The notes under the pieces are model-generated. The model searched no databases, had not been told where the DNA came from, and saw only the letters and a list, made by a program, of their open reading frames with translations. Position numbers and translations under genes: made by a program. From NCBI GenBank assembly GCA_004293485.1, contig RDYW01000036.1:1-64000 (forward strand): 64,000 nt of DNA, written 5' to 3'. The DNA is from Sphingobacteriales bacterium. GTDB lineage: Bacteria; Bacteroidota; Bacteroidia; Sphingobacteriales; Sphingobacteriaceae. This document shows positions 55,263-64,000 of the stretch, piece by piece. The first letter of the stretch is position 1. Each line of letters opens with the position of its first letter.

Positions 55263-55270
55263 TAGTTTTG
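55263..55270 (+). promoter_or_regulatory. Candidate -7 box for the phoU-like/pit pair
   Basis: TAGTTTTG matches TAnnTTTG, 27 nt before the DUF47 gene ATG. It would let phoU-like and pit be expressed apart from the kinase. Confidence 0.4.
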
Positions 55271-55297
55271 AAAACATAAATTGCATATCCGTAACAA

Positions 55298-55945
55298 ATG
55301 AATAACTTATTTTCTTACTTTACACCAAAAGATAAAAAATTTTTTCCCTTATTCGAAAAATCTGGTCTTAATTTAGTAGCCATGTCGCAATCGTTGGTTG
55401 ATTTAGTAAACTCTGCCCCCGGTAACATCGAAAAACGAGAAGCTATATACAAAAAAATAGGCGAGTTAGAGCATATAGGCGATGATATTACCCACCAAAT
55501 ATATATCGAACTAGGCAAAAATTTTATTACCCCCTTTGATAGAGAAGATATACATGCATTAGGTTCGGCCTTAGATGAAGTAGCCGATTATATACATGGT
55601 TCGGCTTCGCGTATGAATTTATATCAAGTAGATGAAATGACCGAACCAATTAAAAAACTAGCCGGTTTTATTTTACAAGCAACTACCGAAATTTCGAAAG
55701 CTCTTATCGAACTAAAAAACTACAAAAGCATCCGCATTATTGCTGATGCCTGTATAAGAATAAATAATATTGAAAACCAAGCCGACTATATTTTTGATAA
55801 AGCTGTAGGCGAGCTATTTACTTACGAAAAAGATGCTATTACAATTATTAAGTATAAAGAGGTTTTATCAGCTATGGAAACCGCAACTGATATGTGCGAA
55901 GATGTAGCCAATGTACTCGAATCAATATTGATAAAAAACGCATAG
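55298..55945 (+). CDS. DUF47/PhoU-like regulator of Pit
   Basis: DUF47 proteins are PhoU-like helical bundles almost always encoded next to Pit transporters and are thought to modulate them. The 215-residue protein begins FSYFTPKDKKFFPLFEK, typical of the family. It carries acidic metal-binding motifs: ELEHIGDDITHQIY and SALDEVADYIHG in the first half, then NNIENQADYIFD and METATDMCEDVANVLE in the second. It is 18 nt before the pit gene. Confidence 0.92.
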   Translation: MNNLFSYFTPKDKKFFPLFEKSGLNLVAMSQSLVDLVNSAPGNIEKREAIYKKIGELEHIGDDITHQIYIELGKNFITPFDREDIHALGSALDEVADYIHGSASRMNLYQVDEMTEPIKKLAGFILQATTEISKALIELKNYKSIRIIADACIRINNIENQADYIFDKAVGELFTYEKDAITIIKYKEVLSAMETATDMCEDVANVLESILIKNA

Positions 55946-55963
55946 TATTAAAAAAAGCATTTA

Positions 55964-56977
55964 ATGGTAACCACGCTCTTAGTTATTGTAATATTTTTGG
56001 CCATAGGCTTCGATTTTATAAATGGCTTTCACGATGCTGCAAACTCAATAGCCACCATAGTATCTACAAAAGTACTTAGCCCTACTATGGCAGTACTTTG
56101 GGCAGCAGTTTTTAATTTTGCTGCTTACTTTTACTTTACCGACCATAAAGTAGCTAACACTATTGCTAAAACCGTAATCGAACAATACATTACTTTAGAG
56201 GTTATACTTTCGGGCTTACTGGCCGCTATTTTGTGGAATTTACTTACTTGGTACTATGGCATACCATCTAGTTCGTCGCACACCTTAATTGGTGGCTTTG
56301 CGGGTGCTGGTATAGCACATGCCTTATTTTTAGGCGATAGTATGTTGCAAGCAATAAACATGGCTCCCGTTTTAAAAACAATTTCTTTTATTGTTTTAGC
56401 ACCTGTAATAGGGATGTTAATATCAATAGTTATTACCTTAATTATCATAAATGTTGCTAAAAATTCTAAGCCTGCTGCTGCCGAAGTTTGGTTTAAAAGG
56501 CTACAATTGGCCTCTTCTGCGGCATTAAGTTTTACCCATGGCGGTAACGATGCACAAAAAGTAATGGGTATTATATACATTGCCATGGTAGCGGCTAAAG
56601 TGTTAAATATAGGTGATGAGATGCCCGAATGGATTCCGCTTTCATGCTACGCCGCTATTGCTCTAGGTACCATGAGTGGGGGCTGGCGCATTGTAAAAAC
56701 AATGGGTACTAAAATTACCAAAGTTACTCCACTTGAAGGTGTAGGAGCCGAAGCAGCTGGCGCCATAACCCTTGGTATTACCGAGCATTTTGGTATCCCT
56801 GTATCAACAACCCATACTTTAACTGGTGCTATTATTGGGGTGGGCATGGTTAAGCGGGTATCGGCGGTTCGTTGGGGAGTAACCATTAGTTTGCTATGGG
56901 CTTGGGTATTAACTATTCCGGTTTCGGCAGTGTTGGCTGGTTTGGTGTTTGCCATAGTGCATTTTATTAGCAAATAA
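55964..56977 (+). CDS. pit: Low-affinity inorganic phosphate transporter, PiT family
   Basis: PiT transporters import phosphate, usually as a metal-phosphate complex with H+ or Na+. The 337-residue protein has the duplicated family motif: GFDFINGFHDAANSIATIVST near the N-terminus and ALSFTHGGNDAQKVMGI in the middle. IPSSSSHTLIGG and VSTTHTLTGAIIG are the paired internal repeats. About ten transmembrane helices are visible. It forms a unit with the DUF47 gene. pgl is convergent downstream. Confidence 0.94.
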   Translation: MVTTLLVIVIFLAIGFDFINGFHDAANSIATIVSTKVLSPTMAVLWAAVFNFAAYFYFTDHKVANTIAKTVIEQYITLEVILSGLLAAILWNLLTWYYGIPSSSSHTLIGGFAGAGIAHALFLGDSMLQAINMAPVLKTISFIVLAPVIGMLISIVITLIIINVAKNSKPAAAEVWFKRLQLASSAALSFTHGGNDAQKVMGIIYIAMVAAKVLNIGDEMPEWIPLSCYAAIALGTMSGGWRIVKTMGTKITKVTPLEGVGAEAAGAITLGITEHFGIPVSTTHTLTGAIIGVGMVKRVSAVRWGVTISLLWAWVLTIPVSAVLAGLVFAIVHFISK

Positions 56978-57110
56978 CTTTAGTAGGGTTAAATAAAATA
57001 GCTTTAAAATCGAAACCGTTGTTAATTAAATTATTACTATATTTTAGCCATTTTTAAGGTGGTAACTTGCTAAGTTTTATCCCGGTTTACCTAACAGGGG
57101 TTGCAAATAT

Positions 57111-57827
57111 TTATACCATCAAACTCGCAGCTGCGGTATCTAAAAACCAATACACTTGGCCATTGCAGGGGTTTATTAATTGGGCTGGGTAATTATCAAT
57201 ATCTCTTTCGCCTTTTATAACCGCTTTTACGGCATCGGCCTTAGCCAAACCAAAGGTTAAAAAAGCAATGTTTTTGGCTTTGTTTATTAATGGCGCAGTT
57301 AAAGTAATGCGGTAAACCTGTTGGGTGGCCACATAAACTTCTTTAACCAGCTCTTCATCAATCCATAAAACCGAGGTATGCGGAAACAACGATGCCGTAT
57401 GTGCATCGTTACCTAGGCCTAATAAAATTAAATCGAAAACGGGTTCTTCATCAAAAAACAGGCAAATACATTTGGCATATTCTAAGGCTGCCGAAGCGGG
57501 GTCCACCTCGGTATCAACCGCAAAAATATTTTCTTCGGGTATGTTTAGCGCATCTAAAAAAGCGGTTTTGGCCATTAAAAAATTGCTATCGGGGCTATCG
57601 GCAGGTACGTAACGTTCATCGCCAAAAAAGAAAAAAACATTAGCCCAATCGGTAGCGGTTTTATACTCGGCGGCAAGCAGCTCGAACATTTTTTTAGGCG
57701 AGCTTCCGCCCGAAAGGGCAACTGTAAACCGTCCATTTTCGGCAATGGCTTCGTTGGCTTTTTGTATAAATAAATCGGCGTTAAGCCTAATTAATTCGTC
57801 AATATTGTCTTTTATTATTATTTCCAT
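57111..57827 (-). CDS. pgl: 6-phosphogluconolactonase
   Basis: Pgl opens 6-phosphogluconolactone to 6-phosphogluconate, the second pentose phosphate step. The 238-residue protein is the DevB/SOL type: FTVALSGGSSPKKMFELL, VFFFFGDERYVPADSPDSNF and DLILLGLGNDAHTASLFPH. The ATG overlaps the zwf stop by one base (TAATG), a sign of translational coupling. It is the third gene of the gnd-zwf-pgl unit and is convergent with pit. Confidence 0.95.
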   Translation of the reverse strand: MEIIIKDNIDELIRLNADLFIQKANEAIAENGRFTVALSGGSSPKKMFELLAAEYKTATDWANVFFFFGDERYVPADSPDSNFLMAKTAFLDALNIPEENIFAVDTEVDPASAALEYAKCICLFFDEEPVFDLILLGLGNDAHTASLFPHTSVLWIDEELVKEVYVATQQVYRITLTAPLINKAKNIAFLTFGLAKADAVKAVIKGERDIDNYPAQLINPCNGQVYWFLDTAAASLMV

Positions 57828-59347
57828 TACGATTTTGGTTTTTTAGAAACGGGTAAACTGTACCAATGGAAGCCATCTTTGGCAATTAGGGCTTCGGCAA
57901 GCTCGGGTCCCCAGCTATCGGCCGAGTAATTAGGGAAGTTTAAACTGGTTTTTTTCTCCCAAAACTCAATCACAGGCATCAGCAATTCCCAGGCCACTTC
58001 TACTTGGTCGGCCCGCATAAATAGGGTTTGGTCACCTTGTAGCACATCTAGCAACAAGGTTTCGTAAGCCTCGGGGCCATCGTGTGTGTAAGTGCCTTGG
58101 TAATCAAAAACCATATCAACCGGGTTAAGCACCATATTTACACCTGGGCGTTTGGCTTGCACTTGCAGGCGGATGCTCATTTCGGGCTGTATGCTTATAA
58201 TTAAGCGGTTTTGTTGCCATATTTCGGCAGCATCATCTGGGAAAATTTTGTGTGGCACATCTTTAAACTGTATGCTAATGATAGACGATTGCTGGTGCAT
58301 ACGCTTGCCTGTACGTACATAAAAAGGCACATTTTGCCAACGCCAATTGTCCACAAAAAATTTAAGTGCCGCAAAAGTTTCGGTGTTCGATTGTGGGTTA
58401 ACGCCTTTTTCTTCGCGGTAGCCGTTTACCTCTTCGCCCTCAACCCAGCCGCCATTGTACTGGCCACGCACAATGTTTTGGTTAAGTTCTTGCGCATTAA
58501 ACGGCCTTATGGCTTTAAGCACATCAACCCTGCGGTTACGCACTTCATCGGCACCAAAACTTACGGGCGACTCCATAGCTACCAAGCAAACCAACTGTAA
58601 CAGATGGTTTTGCACCATATCTCGCAATGCACCCGAGTGGTCGTAATAACCGCCACGGTCGCCTACACCAATTTTTTCGCTTACCGATATTTGTACGTGT
58701 TCAATAAAATTACGGTTCCAAACGGGTTCAAACAAAGCGTTGGCAAACCTAAAAGCCATCATATTTTGTACGGTTTCTTTACCCAAATAATGGTCTATTC
58801 GGTAAATTTGGCTCTCATCAAAAATACCTCTTAATAAAATATTTAAGGCCTTGGCCGATTCAAGGTCGTGGCCAAAAGGTTTTTCAATCACAATGCGGCA
58901 ACGGCATTTATCTTGGGTAAGTTTTACTTTGGCTAAGTTTTCGGCAATTATAGGGAAAAACCTAGGCGCTACGGCTAGGTAATGCACCACGTTTGCGGGC
59001 TCAGTCCATTCATCGTCGCATTTATCAATAATTTGGCTTAGGTTTTGGTAAGTTTTTTCTTGCTCTAAATCGGCATTTAAAAACCTAATATTTTCGGCAA
59101 ACGCTTTCCAAGTTTTAGTGTCGGGTTTGCCACTTCGGCTAAACTCGGTAACACCTTCTAGCATTTCTTTGCGGTAACTTTCAAGCGTATATTCGGTACG
59201 GCCTAGCCCAATTATGGCAAACTGGGAGGGCATAAATTTATCGAGGTAAAGGTTATATAAGGCGGGTATTAATTTGCGGGCGGCTAAATCGCCGGTGCCA
59301 CCAAAAATCATAAATACGGTTGGTTTTATGCTTATTTCTGTTTTCAT
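57827..59347 (-). CDS. zwf: Glucose-6-phosphate 1-dehydrogenase
   Basis: Zwf oxidises glucose-6-phosphate, producing NADPH. The 506-residue protein has the dinucleotide motif FGGTGDLAARKL, the active-site RIDHYLGKE with the catalytic Asp-His, and VIEKPFGHDLESA. Length is normal and full. It lies between gnd (23-nt gap) and pgl (1-nt overlap). The gnd-zwf spacer contains repeated CTAAAAA units. Confidence 0.97.
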   Translation of the reverse strand: MKTEISIKPTVFMIFGGTGDLAARKLIPALYNLYLDKFMPSQFAIIGLGRTEYTLESYRKEMLEGVTEFSRSGKPDTKTWKAFAENIRFLNADLEQEKTYQNLSQIIDKCDDEWTEPANVVHYLAVAPRFFPIIAENLAKVKLTQDKCRCRIVIEKPFGHDLESAKALNILLRGIFDESQIYRIDHYLGKETVQNMMAFRFANALFEPVWNRNFIEHVQISVSEKIGVGDRGGYYDHSGALRDMVQNHLLQLVCLVAMESPVSFGADEVRNRRVDVLKAIRPFNAQELNQNIVRGQYNGGWVEGEEVNGYREEKGVNPQSNTETFAALKFFVDNWRWQNVPFYVRTGKRMHQQSSIISIQFKDVPHKIFPDDAAEIWQQNRLIISIQPEMSIRLQVQAKRPGVNMVLNPVDMVFDYQGTYTHDGPEAYETLLLDVLQGDQTLFMRADQVEVAWELLMPVIEFWEKKTSLNFPNYSADSWGPELAEALIAKDGFHWYSLPVSKKPKS

Positions 59348-59370
59348 TTTTTAGTTTTTAGTTTTGATTT

Positions 59371-60780
59371 TTAGTTTTCCCACTGGGTGTGAAAAACGCC
59401 ATCGTAGCCAATTTTTTCGTAGGTATGTGCGCCAAAAAAATCGCGTTGGGCTTGTATTAAATTGCTGGGCATATTGCCGGTACTTAACATTTCAAAATAG
59501 CTTAAAGCAGCCGTAAATGCGGGTGCGCCAACGCCTGCGGCCATTACGCGGGCCATTACGCTGCGTGTTGCAGGTAAAATTTGTTTTACGCTTTCGCTGA
59601 TTTTGGCGTCGAGCAGCAAATGTTCTAAATCGTTTTTGGTACTGTATGCTTGGTAAATATCTTCTAAAAATTTAGCCCTAATAATACAACCGCCACGCCA
59701 AATTTTAGAAATTTCGGCCATATTTAAACCGTAATTATAGGCCTGCGATGCCATAAATAAATTGTGCATTCCTTGGGCGTAAGTTACTACGGTGGCAAAA
59801 TACATGGTTTGCTCAAGGGCAATTAAAAACTCGGCCTTATCGGTTTGTATGGTTTGTTTTGTGCCATAAATAGCCTCGGCGTTAAGCCTTAATTGTTTAA
59901 GTTTTGATAGGTTGCGCATAGTAACCGCAGTATCAATTACGGTAATTGGGGCTTCTAAATCCATTGCAATTTGGCTTGTCCACTTACCTGTACCCTTCGA
60001 TTTTGCGGCATCTTTAATCTCATCTAACAATAAATGGCTGGCTCCGGCTTCTTTAAAAGCAAAAATATCTTTGGTAATTTCTATCAAATACGATTTTAAG
60101 CGACCTTGGTTCCAGCCGTTAAAAACTTCGTAAATTTCATCGTTAGGCATTTGCAAGCCGTTTTTCATTACCGAATAAGCCTCCGAAATTAACTGCATTA
60201 ATGCGTACTCGATACCGTTATGCACCATTTTTACAAAATGCCCCGATGCCCCTGGGCCAATATAGGTTACACAAGGTTCGCCGTTTACTTTTACGGCCAC
60301 GGCTTCAAAAATAGGCTTTACGGTTTCGTAAGCGGCTTTATCGCCCCCAGGCATCATACTTGGGCCACGCCTAGCACCCTCTTCACCACCCGAAATACCC
60401 ATACCAAAAAAGTGTAAGCCAACTTGGTTAAGTTCAATCACACGGCGTTCGGTATCGGCCACGTACGAGTTTCCACCATCAATAATCATATCGCCTTTAT
60501 CTAAAAGCGGTATCAATTCGGCAATTACGTTATCCACAATTTTGCCCGCCGGCACCAAAAGCATTACCGCTTTTGGGCTTTGTAGGTTGGCTATAAAAGC
60601 AGCAATATCATTAAACCCAATGGTGCCGGTTGGCTGCCCTTCGTGGTTTATTTTTTCTACCATTTTTAAATCACGGTCGTACCCACACACGTTAAAGCCG
60701 TGGTCGGCCATGTTTAGTAACAGGTTTCTACCCATTGTACCTAGGCCTATCATACCTAGAGCGCATTTTTTATTTTCCAT
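59371..60780 (-). CDS. gnd: 6-phosphogluconate dehydrogenase, decarboxylating
   Basis: Gnd oxidatively decarboxylates 6-phosphogluconate to ribulose-5-phosphate. The 469-residue protein has the NADP-binding GLGTMGRNLLLNMADHGF, DGGNSYVADTERR, GISGGEEGARRGPSMMPGG and the catalytic GHFVKMVHNGIEY (Lys and Asn). The long form is consistent with the NADP enzyme of the enteric type. It is the first gene of the gnd-zwf-pgl unit. A structured repeat lies upstream at 60841-60931. Confidence 0.97.
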   Translation of the reverse strand: MENKKCALGMIGLGTMGRNLLLNMADHGFNVCGYDRDLKMVEKINHEGQPTGTIGFNDIAAFIANLQSPKAVMLLVPAGKIVDNVIAELIPLLDKGDMIIDGGNSYVADTERRVIELNQVGLHFFGMGISGGEEGARRGPSMMPGGDKAAYETVKPIFEAVAVKVNGEPCVTYIGPGASGHFVKMVHNGIEYALMQLISEAYSVMKNGLQMPNDEIYEVFNGWNQGRLKSYLIEITKDIFAFKEAGASHLLLDEIKDAAKSKGTGKWTSQIAMDLEAPITVIDTAVTMRNLSKLKQLRLNAEAIYGTKQTIQTDKAEFLIALEQTMYFATVVTYAQGMHNLFMASQAYNYGLNMAEISKIWRGGCIIRAKFLEDIYQAYSTKNDLEHLLLDAKISESVKQILPATRSVMARVMAAGVGAPAFTAALSYFEMLSTGNMPSNLIQAQRDFFGAHTYEKIGYDGVFHTQWEN

Positions 60781-61215
60781 TTTTTTTGTTTTGAACCAAT
60801 GGCTTACGACCTTTAGCCGTTTGTGTTTTATTTTTTATTTGGGCGTGTCCCCTCCAAAAAGGGGGCGGGCTTTTCGTTGCAATAATTTTGCCCCAAAAGG
60901 CAAAATTGATTTCCACTGCAATCCCTCACGCAAAATTTACTTTGGATATTATTTACAAATTAATTAAAAGGGTTAAATGCCTAACTAAGCTAGTTTCATT
61001 TTTTTTTAACGTAGAAACCTAACATCTTAATTATTATTCTCTACTTTAAAAAAATAGCCTTTGTTTGTTCCGCAGTTTTCGGCTAACTATTTATTTTTAT
61101 GCACACTTGGGCATTGCTTTGGTTTTACCAACGTTAGCTAAACGATAAAAACAATCACAAATTAACACCACCCAAAAAACAAAGCGCAAGCACTAAACCT
61201 ACCAACTACTATGCA
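60781..61215. other. Intergenic region holding repeat copy 3
   Basis: These 435 nt separate gnd from tkt (both minus). The left part contains structured repeat copy 3. The rest is AT-rich with no supported ORF. The tkt terminator and the gnd promoter must both lie here, but neither is clear. Confidence 0.5.
60841..60931. repeat. Structured intergenic repeat, diverged copy 3 (inverted)
   Basis: Read on the minus strand this begins GCGTGAGGGATTGCAGTGG and ends GGGGACACGCCC, paralleling GCGTTAACGATTGCAGCGG...ACGCCC of copy 2. GCGTG (60843-60847) pairs with CACGC (60927-60931). Inside are a hairpin AATTTTGCC/GGCAAAATT (about 60883-60906) and a second CCCCTCC/GGGGG arm. The inner arms differ in sequence from copies 1 and 2 but occupy equivalent places. 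Confidence 0.7.
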
Positions 61216-63231
61216 CTAACCAGCTATCACCACTTTTGCTTTCGCTACTACATTGGCTACGGTAAATCCAAACTCTTCCATTAACACTTCAGCTGGGGCC
61301 GATTCGCCAAACCTATCTAAACCAATAGCAATGCCGTTATCGGTAACGTATTTATGCCAGCCTAAGGTGGATGCCATTTCTACCGAAACACGTTTTTTAA
61401 TATGTTTAGGTAAAACCGAGTTTTTGTAAGCTGCATCTTGCTGCTCGAACAATTCCCACGATGGCATACTTACCACACGGCTGCTAATACCTTCGGCTTT
61501 TAGTTGTTCTTGGGCTTTCATAATTAACGAAACTTCGGAACCAGTGGCTAGTAATATTACTTGCGCATCGCCCTCACAATCAGAAACAATATAAGCACCT
61601 TTCTCTACATTTTTGGCACTTCCGTATTTATCTTGATCAATAATTGGTAAAGCCTGGCGGGTTAATATCAAACAAACCGGGCCAGTAGTATGCGCTAAAG
61701 CTACACGCCACGCTTGTGCGGTTTCGTTGGCATCGGCAGGGCGTAAAATTAGGGTATTAGGGATAGAGCGTAACGAGATTAACTGCTCAACAGGTTGGTG
61801 CGTGGTGCCATCTTCGCCTAAGCCAATACTATCGTGGGTGTATATAAATATCGAACGTATTTTCATAATAGCTGCCAAGCGTATGGTTGGTCGCATGTAC
61901 TCCGAAAATATTAAAAACGTGGCACAGTATGGTATAATGTTGTGCGATAGTGCCATACCATTGGCAATAGCACCCATGGCGTGTTCGCGTATACCAAAGT
62001 GGAAGTTTCGTCCAGCGTAATTATCGGCAGTAAATGATGTTGCACCATCAATTAAAGTATTGGTTGATGGGGCTAAATCGGCCGAGCCACCAATCATTTG
62101 TGGCAAAGTTGCAGCAATAGCGTTTATAACTTTGCCCGATGCGCTGCGGGTGGCAATGGCCTTATCAGTACCAGCAAAAACGGGTAAAGTATTTTCCCAA
62201 TCTTGTGGCAAAGCACCGCTGGCTAACAATTCGTACTCGGCCGCTAAGGCGGGATAAGCTACTTTATAATCGCTGTAAAGCGTATTCCAAGCGGCTTCAT
62301 CGGCTGCGCCTTTGCTGCCTTGTTGGTTGTAAAATGCCAACACTTCGGCTGGTATTACAAAGCTTTCATCGGGGTTAAACCCAAATGCTTTTTTAACCAG
62401 TTTTAATTCCTCCACACCCAGTGGCGAACCGTGGGCTTCGTAACTATCTACTTTGTTGGGGCTACCAAAACCAATATGGGTACGCACTTTTATAAGCGTA
62501 GGTTTATCGGTTACTAGTTTTGCTTGTTCAACTGCGGCGGCAATAGCATCAATATCGTTACCATCGGTTACTACCAAAACTTGCCATCCGTAAGCTTCAA
62601 AACGCATTTTAACATCTTCGGTAAACGATACATTGGTATCGCCCTCGATAGATATATGGTTATCGTCGTACAAATAAATGAGGTTACCAAGTTTTAAATG
62701 TCCAGCAAGCGATGCTGCTTCTGCTGCTACACCTTCTTGCAAATCGCCATCGCTTACAATGGCGTAAATGTTATAATCGAAAAGGTTAAAACCAGGTTTA
62801 TTAAACCTTGCGGCAATGTGTTTTTGTGCGATAGAAAAACCTACCCCATTGGCAAAACCTTGGCCCAGTGGGCCTGTGGTAACTTCAATACCTTGTAAAT
62901 GTCCGTACTCAGGGTGGCCAGCAGTTTTGCTGTGCATTTGCCTAAAATCTTTAATATCATCTAAGGTAATATCATCGTAACCAGTAAGGTACAACATACT
63001 GTATTGCAACATACAACCGTGGCCTGCCGATAAAATAAACCTATCGCGGTTTACCCATTTGGGGCTTTTGGCGTTATATTTCATTTGGTTGGCATATATT
63101 ACGTGTGCCATTGGTGCTGCGCCCATAGGCATACCTGGGTGGCCCGAGTTTGCTTTTTGTACTGCATCGGCCGATAAAATACGAACCGTATTAATTGCTA
63201 ATTGCTCAATTGTTTGATTTTTAATTTCCAT
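61216..63231 (-). CDS. tkt: Transketolase
   Basis: Transketolase moves two-carbon units between sugar phosphates using thiamine diphosphate. The 671-residue single chain has KANSGHPGMPMGAAPMAHVIY, HGCMLQYSMLYLTGY, VTTGPLGQGFANGVGFS, the ThDP motif SDGDLQEGVAAEAASLAGHLKLGNLIYLYDDN and pyrimidine-domain HDSIGLGEDGTTHQPVEQL. Length is that of the full bacterial enzyme. It lies 12 nt after the ROK kinase gene and upstream of gnd, joining oxidative and non-oxidative branches. Confidence 0.97.
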   Translation of the reverse strand: MEIKNQTIEQLAINTVRILSADAVQKANSGHPGMPMGAAPMAHVIYANQMKYNAKSPKWVNRDRFILSAGHGCMLQYSMLYLTGYDDITLDDIKDFRQMHSKTAGHPEYGHLQGIEVTTGPLGQGFANGVGFSIAQKHIAARFNKPGFNLFDYNIYAIVSDGDLQEGVAAEAASLAGHLKLGNLIYLYDDNHISIEGDTNVSFTEDVKMRFEAYGWQVLVVTDGNDIDAIAAAVEQAKLVTDKPTLIKVRTHIGFGSPNKVDSYEAHGSPLGVEELKLVKKAFGFNPDESFVIPAEVLAFYNQQGSKGAADEAAWNTLYSDYKVAYPALAAEYELLASGALPQDWENTLPVFAGTDKAIATRSASGKVINAIAATLPQMIGGSADLAPSTNTLIDGATSFTADNYAGRNFHFGIREHAMGAIANGMALSHNIIPYCATFLIFSEYMRPTIRLAAIMKIRSIFIYTHDSIGLGEDGTTHQPVEQLISLRSIPNTLILRPADANETAQAWRVALAHTTGPVCLILTRQALPIIDQDKYGSAKNVEKGAYIVSDCEGDAQVILLATGSEVSLIMKAQEQLKAEGISSRVVSMPSWELFEQQDAAYKNSVLPKHIKKRVSVEMASTLGWHKYVTDNGIAIGLDRFGESAPAEVLMEEFGFTVANVVAKAKVVIAG

Positions 63232-63243
63232 TTTTTGTTTTGA

Positions 63244-64000
63244 TTATTGATTTGGATGTGCTGTTTTTACACAGTAGCTTTCGGCCACTTGCCATAAAAA
63301 AGCACCACCTTTAATCCCGTCTTTATTACTTACTGTTTGTATGTTTTTATCTAGTTTAAAATTTAATCGCTTGGCATTGCCTCCACTTAAAAATAAGTTA
63401 TCATAATTTACTACCGTTTTAAAAGTGTTTAATACCTCTTTCATTCGGTTATTCCAGGTTTCTAAGCCTTCTTTTTGCAATGCCTTTTCGCCCACAAAGG
63501 CATCGTAATCTTTACTTTTGGTTACCGGTAAATGGGCTAGTTCTAAATGTGGTAGCAAAGCACCACCCATAAATAAAGCTGTACCAAAGCCAGTGCCAAG
63601 GGTAATAACCATTTCTAAGCCTTTACGGTTTATTAAAGCAAGGCCTTGAAAATCGGCATCGTTTACTACACGTGTAGGTTTTTCAAACTGTTTGGCAAGT
63701 ATCTGCCCGAGGTTAACATTTTCCCAGTAATGGTTACCTAAATTAGGTGCTGTTTTTATTACACCATCTTTTACAAAGCCAGGAAAGCCTACGGCAATTT
63801 TATCAAATTGCGGAAAATTTTTAACTAGTTCGGCAATAGATTGAGCAGTATTTTCGGGGCTGGCTATTTTTGGCGTTTCGATTCGTTGGTACTCGGATAG
63901 ATATTCACCATTTTTATTTAATACTGCAGCTTTTATATGCGAACCGCCTATATCTATGGCAAGTATAGCTTGTTTGGTTGGTTTTTTTGAAATATTTGTC
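63244..64000 (-). CDS. ppgK: ROK-family kinase, polyphosphate-glucokinase-like (5' end cut by window)
   Basis: The track begins this gene at an internal ATG (63612), but the frame is open to the window edge. The missing part encodes AILAIDIGGSHIKAAVL, the ROK phosphate-1 motif, then VAVGFPGFVKDGVI and VVNDADFQGLALINR. The tracked part continues with TLGTGFGTALFMGGALLPHLELAHLP, where Glu and His fit the PpgK pattern. PpgK phosphorylates glucose from polyphosphate or ATP, supplying zwf. At least 252 residues are present; the start lies outside. It could be a plain ROK glucokinase. It is 12 nt before tkt. Confidence 0.8.
   Translation of the reverse strand, partial: TNISKKPTKQAILAIDIGGSHIKAAVLNKNGEYLSEYQRIETPKIASPENTAQSIAELVKNFPQFDKIAVGFPGFVKDGVIKTAPNLGNHYWENVNLGQILAKQFEKPTRVVNDADFQGLALINRKGLEMVITLGTGFGTALFMGGALLPHLELAHLPVTKSKDYDAFVGEKALQKEGLETWNNRMKEVLNTFKTVVNYDNLFLSGGNAKRLNFKLDKNIQTVSNKDGIKGGAFLWQVAESYCVKTAHPNQ

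Noticed and set aside
57064-57080. Terminator between pit and pgl
   Set aside because: AACTT-gct-AAGTT is only a 5-bp AT-rich stem followed by four pyrimidine-rich bases; too weak to annotate.

Overview
This window is chromosomal DNA from a member of the Bacteroidota, most likely a free-living Sphingobacteriales- or Cytophagales-like lineage. The evidence is: low GC (roughly 35-40% by eye), an almost complete lack of Shine-Dalgarno sites, several TAnnTTTG-type -7 boxes, the type IX secretion protein SprA, the maeB-ruvA-sprA order, a HemC-HemD fusion, a Bacteroidota-type Mrp and futalosine-pathway MqnA. I see no tRNA, rRNA, CRISPR array, insertion sequence, integrase or prophage. Most of the window is housekeeping DNA.

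Layout. 1-6000 (minus): a lipoprotein and fumC, then a transglycosylase fused to an AsmA-like domain followed by hflX. 6079-9547 (plus): mrp, then a three-gene acyl cassette (FabZ-like hotdog protein, divergent ACP, ketosynthase), with two possible small ORFs between. 9605-12064: a single-chain type IIG-like restriction-modification enzyme whose middle part is far more AT-rich than its ends. 12427-19724 (minus): hemA and hemCD, then glgB, a DUF58 protein and an unknown protein. 19965-25483: a small zinc-ribbon protein, phosphosulfolactate synthase (ComA), a TPR protein, LuxC-like acyl-CoA reductase divergent from a ferredoxin, and aroQ. 25669-31486: an envelope block of MlaD-like and amidase genes (minus) divergent from lptD and cinA (plus).

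31801-37887 (plus) is the fatty-acid/phospholipid start operon: DUF177-rpmF-plsX-fabH-accB-accC, then tatC and rpiB. 38128-41258 (plus) has mqnA, a TPR-like membrane protein, hemE and hemJ. 41333-43879 (minus) has a CNNM/CorC transporter, ppa and a DedA protein. 44085-54106 (plus) has maeB, ruvA and the 7.1-kb sprA. 54164-56977 (plus) is a phosphate group: histidine kinase, PhoU-like DUF47 protein and Pit transporter. 57111-64000 (minus) is the pentose phosphate pathway: pgl, zwf, gnd, tkt, and a ROK/polyphosphate-glucokinase-like gene cut by the window edge.

The pathways connect. Glucose phosphorylated by the ROK kinase can enter zwf-pgl-gnd-tkt. plsX-fabH-accBC start fatty acid and phospholipid synthesis, and the acyl cassette may branch from it. 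hemA-hemCD and hemE-hemJ cover much of heme synthesis. Lpt, MlaD-like, amidase, GT51 and SprA genes build the envelope.

The most unusual signals are non-coding or mosaic: a family of structured intergenic repeats (two close copies and one diverged copy), the compositional mosaic inside the restriction-modification gene, the ACP/ketosynthase/hotdog cassette, and abutting -7 boxes between luxC and the ferredoxin gene.
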